NCBI GenBank assembly: GCA_905233325.1 | Contig: CAJODU010000004.1 | Coordinates: forward strand, 1-22,468 | Length of the DNA stretch: 22,468 nucleotides | Direction: 5' to 3' | Source: an uncultured Selenomonadaceae bacterium | Lineage (GTDB): Bacteria; Bacillota; Negativicutes; Selenomonadales; Selenomonadaceae | In this document: piece after piece, positions 21,791 through 22,468 of the stretch | Position numbering within the stretch: the first letter of the stretch is position 1 | Layout: every line of letters begins with the position of its first letter | Position numbers and translations under genes: made by a program | Notes under the pieces: generated by a model | Databases searched by the model: none | What the model was told of the DNA's origin: nothing | Seen by the model: only the letters and a program-made list of their open reading frames with translations

Positions 21791-21857
21791 TTGGGGAATG
21801 TCTTTTGCCTTCGCTATACTGAATGGCTTAACGAAGCAGAGAGGCACGATCAATCAA
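21791..21857 (+). repeat. Intergenic repeat copy A (upstream of the edge gene)
   Basis: This partner of the repeat at 17628-17676 begins right after the aminotransferase stop and ends 19 bases before the next ATG. It holds TATACT (21815-21820) with a weak TTGGGG/TGGGGA -35 about 17 bases upstream, so it may include the promoter of the next gene. CTTCG (21809-21813) can pair with CGAAG (21832-21836). Confidence 0.5.
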
Positions 21858-21876
21858 AAAAGCGAGGTTGTAAACT

Positions 21877-22468
21877 ATGCAGGAATTACTGACTGCTGAG
21901 GAATATCTGGCACATTGTTACGATACGCCAAAACCTTTGACGCCACTACCGATGCCTGACGAGGATTTTGTATCACAGTGGAAGGAAGGTACAGGAGATG
22001 AGGTTTTAACCTTCCTCAATCGACAGTTCAACATTCCGACTGATAAATTTGTCTGGAATAACACATCAGCCTTGAAAATCGAATTTGCTCAAACTTTAGG
22101 CGGCAGGTTGCCTGTCATCACGACTGCTAACCACGACGATTTTTGTCAAATGGTCGCTCTGCTCAACGGTAAGGACGAGGTTCGCAAATATCCTGTCACC
22201 GTCAACGCCTTCACTATGCAGACTAAAGCAGAGGGGATCTATCGTCACCGTGTAATTCTGCTCAACTTTGCTCCTTACAGCAATGTTCCGGCTGAAAAAT
22301 TAAATTTAAATGCCGAAGAATGGTTAAAAAAATCTCATAAGTTGCGGCTCAGGCACGAGTCCGCTCATTATGAGACTTTGAGAATTTTTGGCGGAATGAG
22401 GAATCACGCCCTTGATGAGATACTGGCGGACGGTCTGGGGCAAATTGCCGCCTTTGGAGACTTCAGTG
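21877..22468 (+). CDS. Uncharacterised HExxH protein, 3' end outside the window
   Basis: The gene is open from ATG 21877 to the right edge; 197 residues are visible and no stop is reached. GAGGTT, about nine bases upstream, serves as the ribosome site. The N-terminal 150 residues show no familiar motif and no signal peptide. Residues 160-164 read H-E-S-A-H, followed by Y-E-T and, 16 residues later, D-E-I-L-A-D-G-L-G, where Glu181 could be a third metal ligand. H-E-x-A-H plus D-E-x-x-A-D suggests a zinc metallopeptidase-like fold of an uncharacterised family. Its function is unknown. It follows the aminotransferase gene by 86 bases and may have its own promoter in the repeat. Confidence 0.7.
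   Translation, partial: MQELLTAEEYLAHCYDTPKPLTPLPMPDEDFVSQWKEGTGDEVLTFLNRQFNIPTDKFVWNNTSALKIEFAQTLGGRLPVITTANHDDFCQMVALLNGKDEVRKYPVTVNAFTMQTKAEGIYRHRVILLNFAPYSNVPAEKLNLNAEEWLKKSHKLRLRHESAHYETLRIFGGMRNHALDEILADGLGQIAAFGDFS

Noticed and set aside
1..22468. CRISPR arrays, tRNA or rRNA genes, riboswitches
   Set aside because: No regularly spaced repeats, cloverleaf-like or rRNA-like stretches, or recognisable riboswitch cores were found while reading the intergenic regions; all gene-free gaps are under 300 bases.

Overview
The window reads as chromosomal DNA from an anaerobic, diderm Firmicute of the Negativicutes/Selenomonadales type. The evidence is a Firmicute-style housekeeping block (divIC-like gene, S1-domain gene, tilS, hpt, ftsH), strong AGGAGG-type ribosome binding sites with frequent TTG starts, and several exported CsgG/FlgT-type proteins that would suit a cell with an outer membrane. 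Flagellar genes (fliH, fliB) suggest a motile or formerly motile cell. This placement is inferred from gene content and order only.

Layout. Positions 1-237 hold a leftward promoter and a lone hairpin resembling an IS200/IS605 end. Positions 238-771 encode an unrecognised protein with a duplicated zinc ribbon. Positions 805-5301 are the housekeeping block; ftsH has its own near-consensus promoter. Positions 5301-5920 hold an A/T-rich two-gene insert: a small HExxH protein resembling polymorphic-toxin metallopeptidases, and a four-cysteine protein resembling their partner or immunity proteins. Positions 5933-6928 encode a zinc-type L-asparaginase. Positions 6958-10846 carry four consecutive exported proteins: three CsgG-like/FlgT_C-like paralogues and one FlgT_N-like protein. 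birA follows at 10877-11848.

Positions 11949-15568 join an orphan fliH to a FecCD-type metal-chelate ABC importer (permease, ATPase, lipoprotein). Next come a gamma carbonic anhydrase-like protein, ndk and a C_GCAxxG_C_C redox-type protein. A leftward M15 peptidase gene lies at 16997-17596, and a terminator and a clear promoter precede aroC. Leftward fliB and ilvN (18881-20476) diverge from a class I aminotransferase (20603-21790), each side having its own near-consensus promoter. A partial HExxH protein runs off the right edge.

How the parts fit. Most genes are ordinary metabolism and cell division. The best candidate for an undescribed system is the four-gene exported cluster at 6958-10846: it looks like the domains of the flagellar H-ring protein FlgT spread over separate polypeptides, with the CsgG-like part triplicated, about 1.1 kb from an orphan fliH. 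The second candidate is the HExxH/zinc-ribbon pair. Start codons were chosen from ribosome binding sites, promoter positions and family N-termini, and several differ from the longest open frame.
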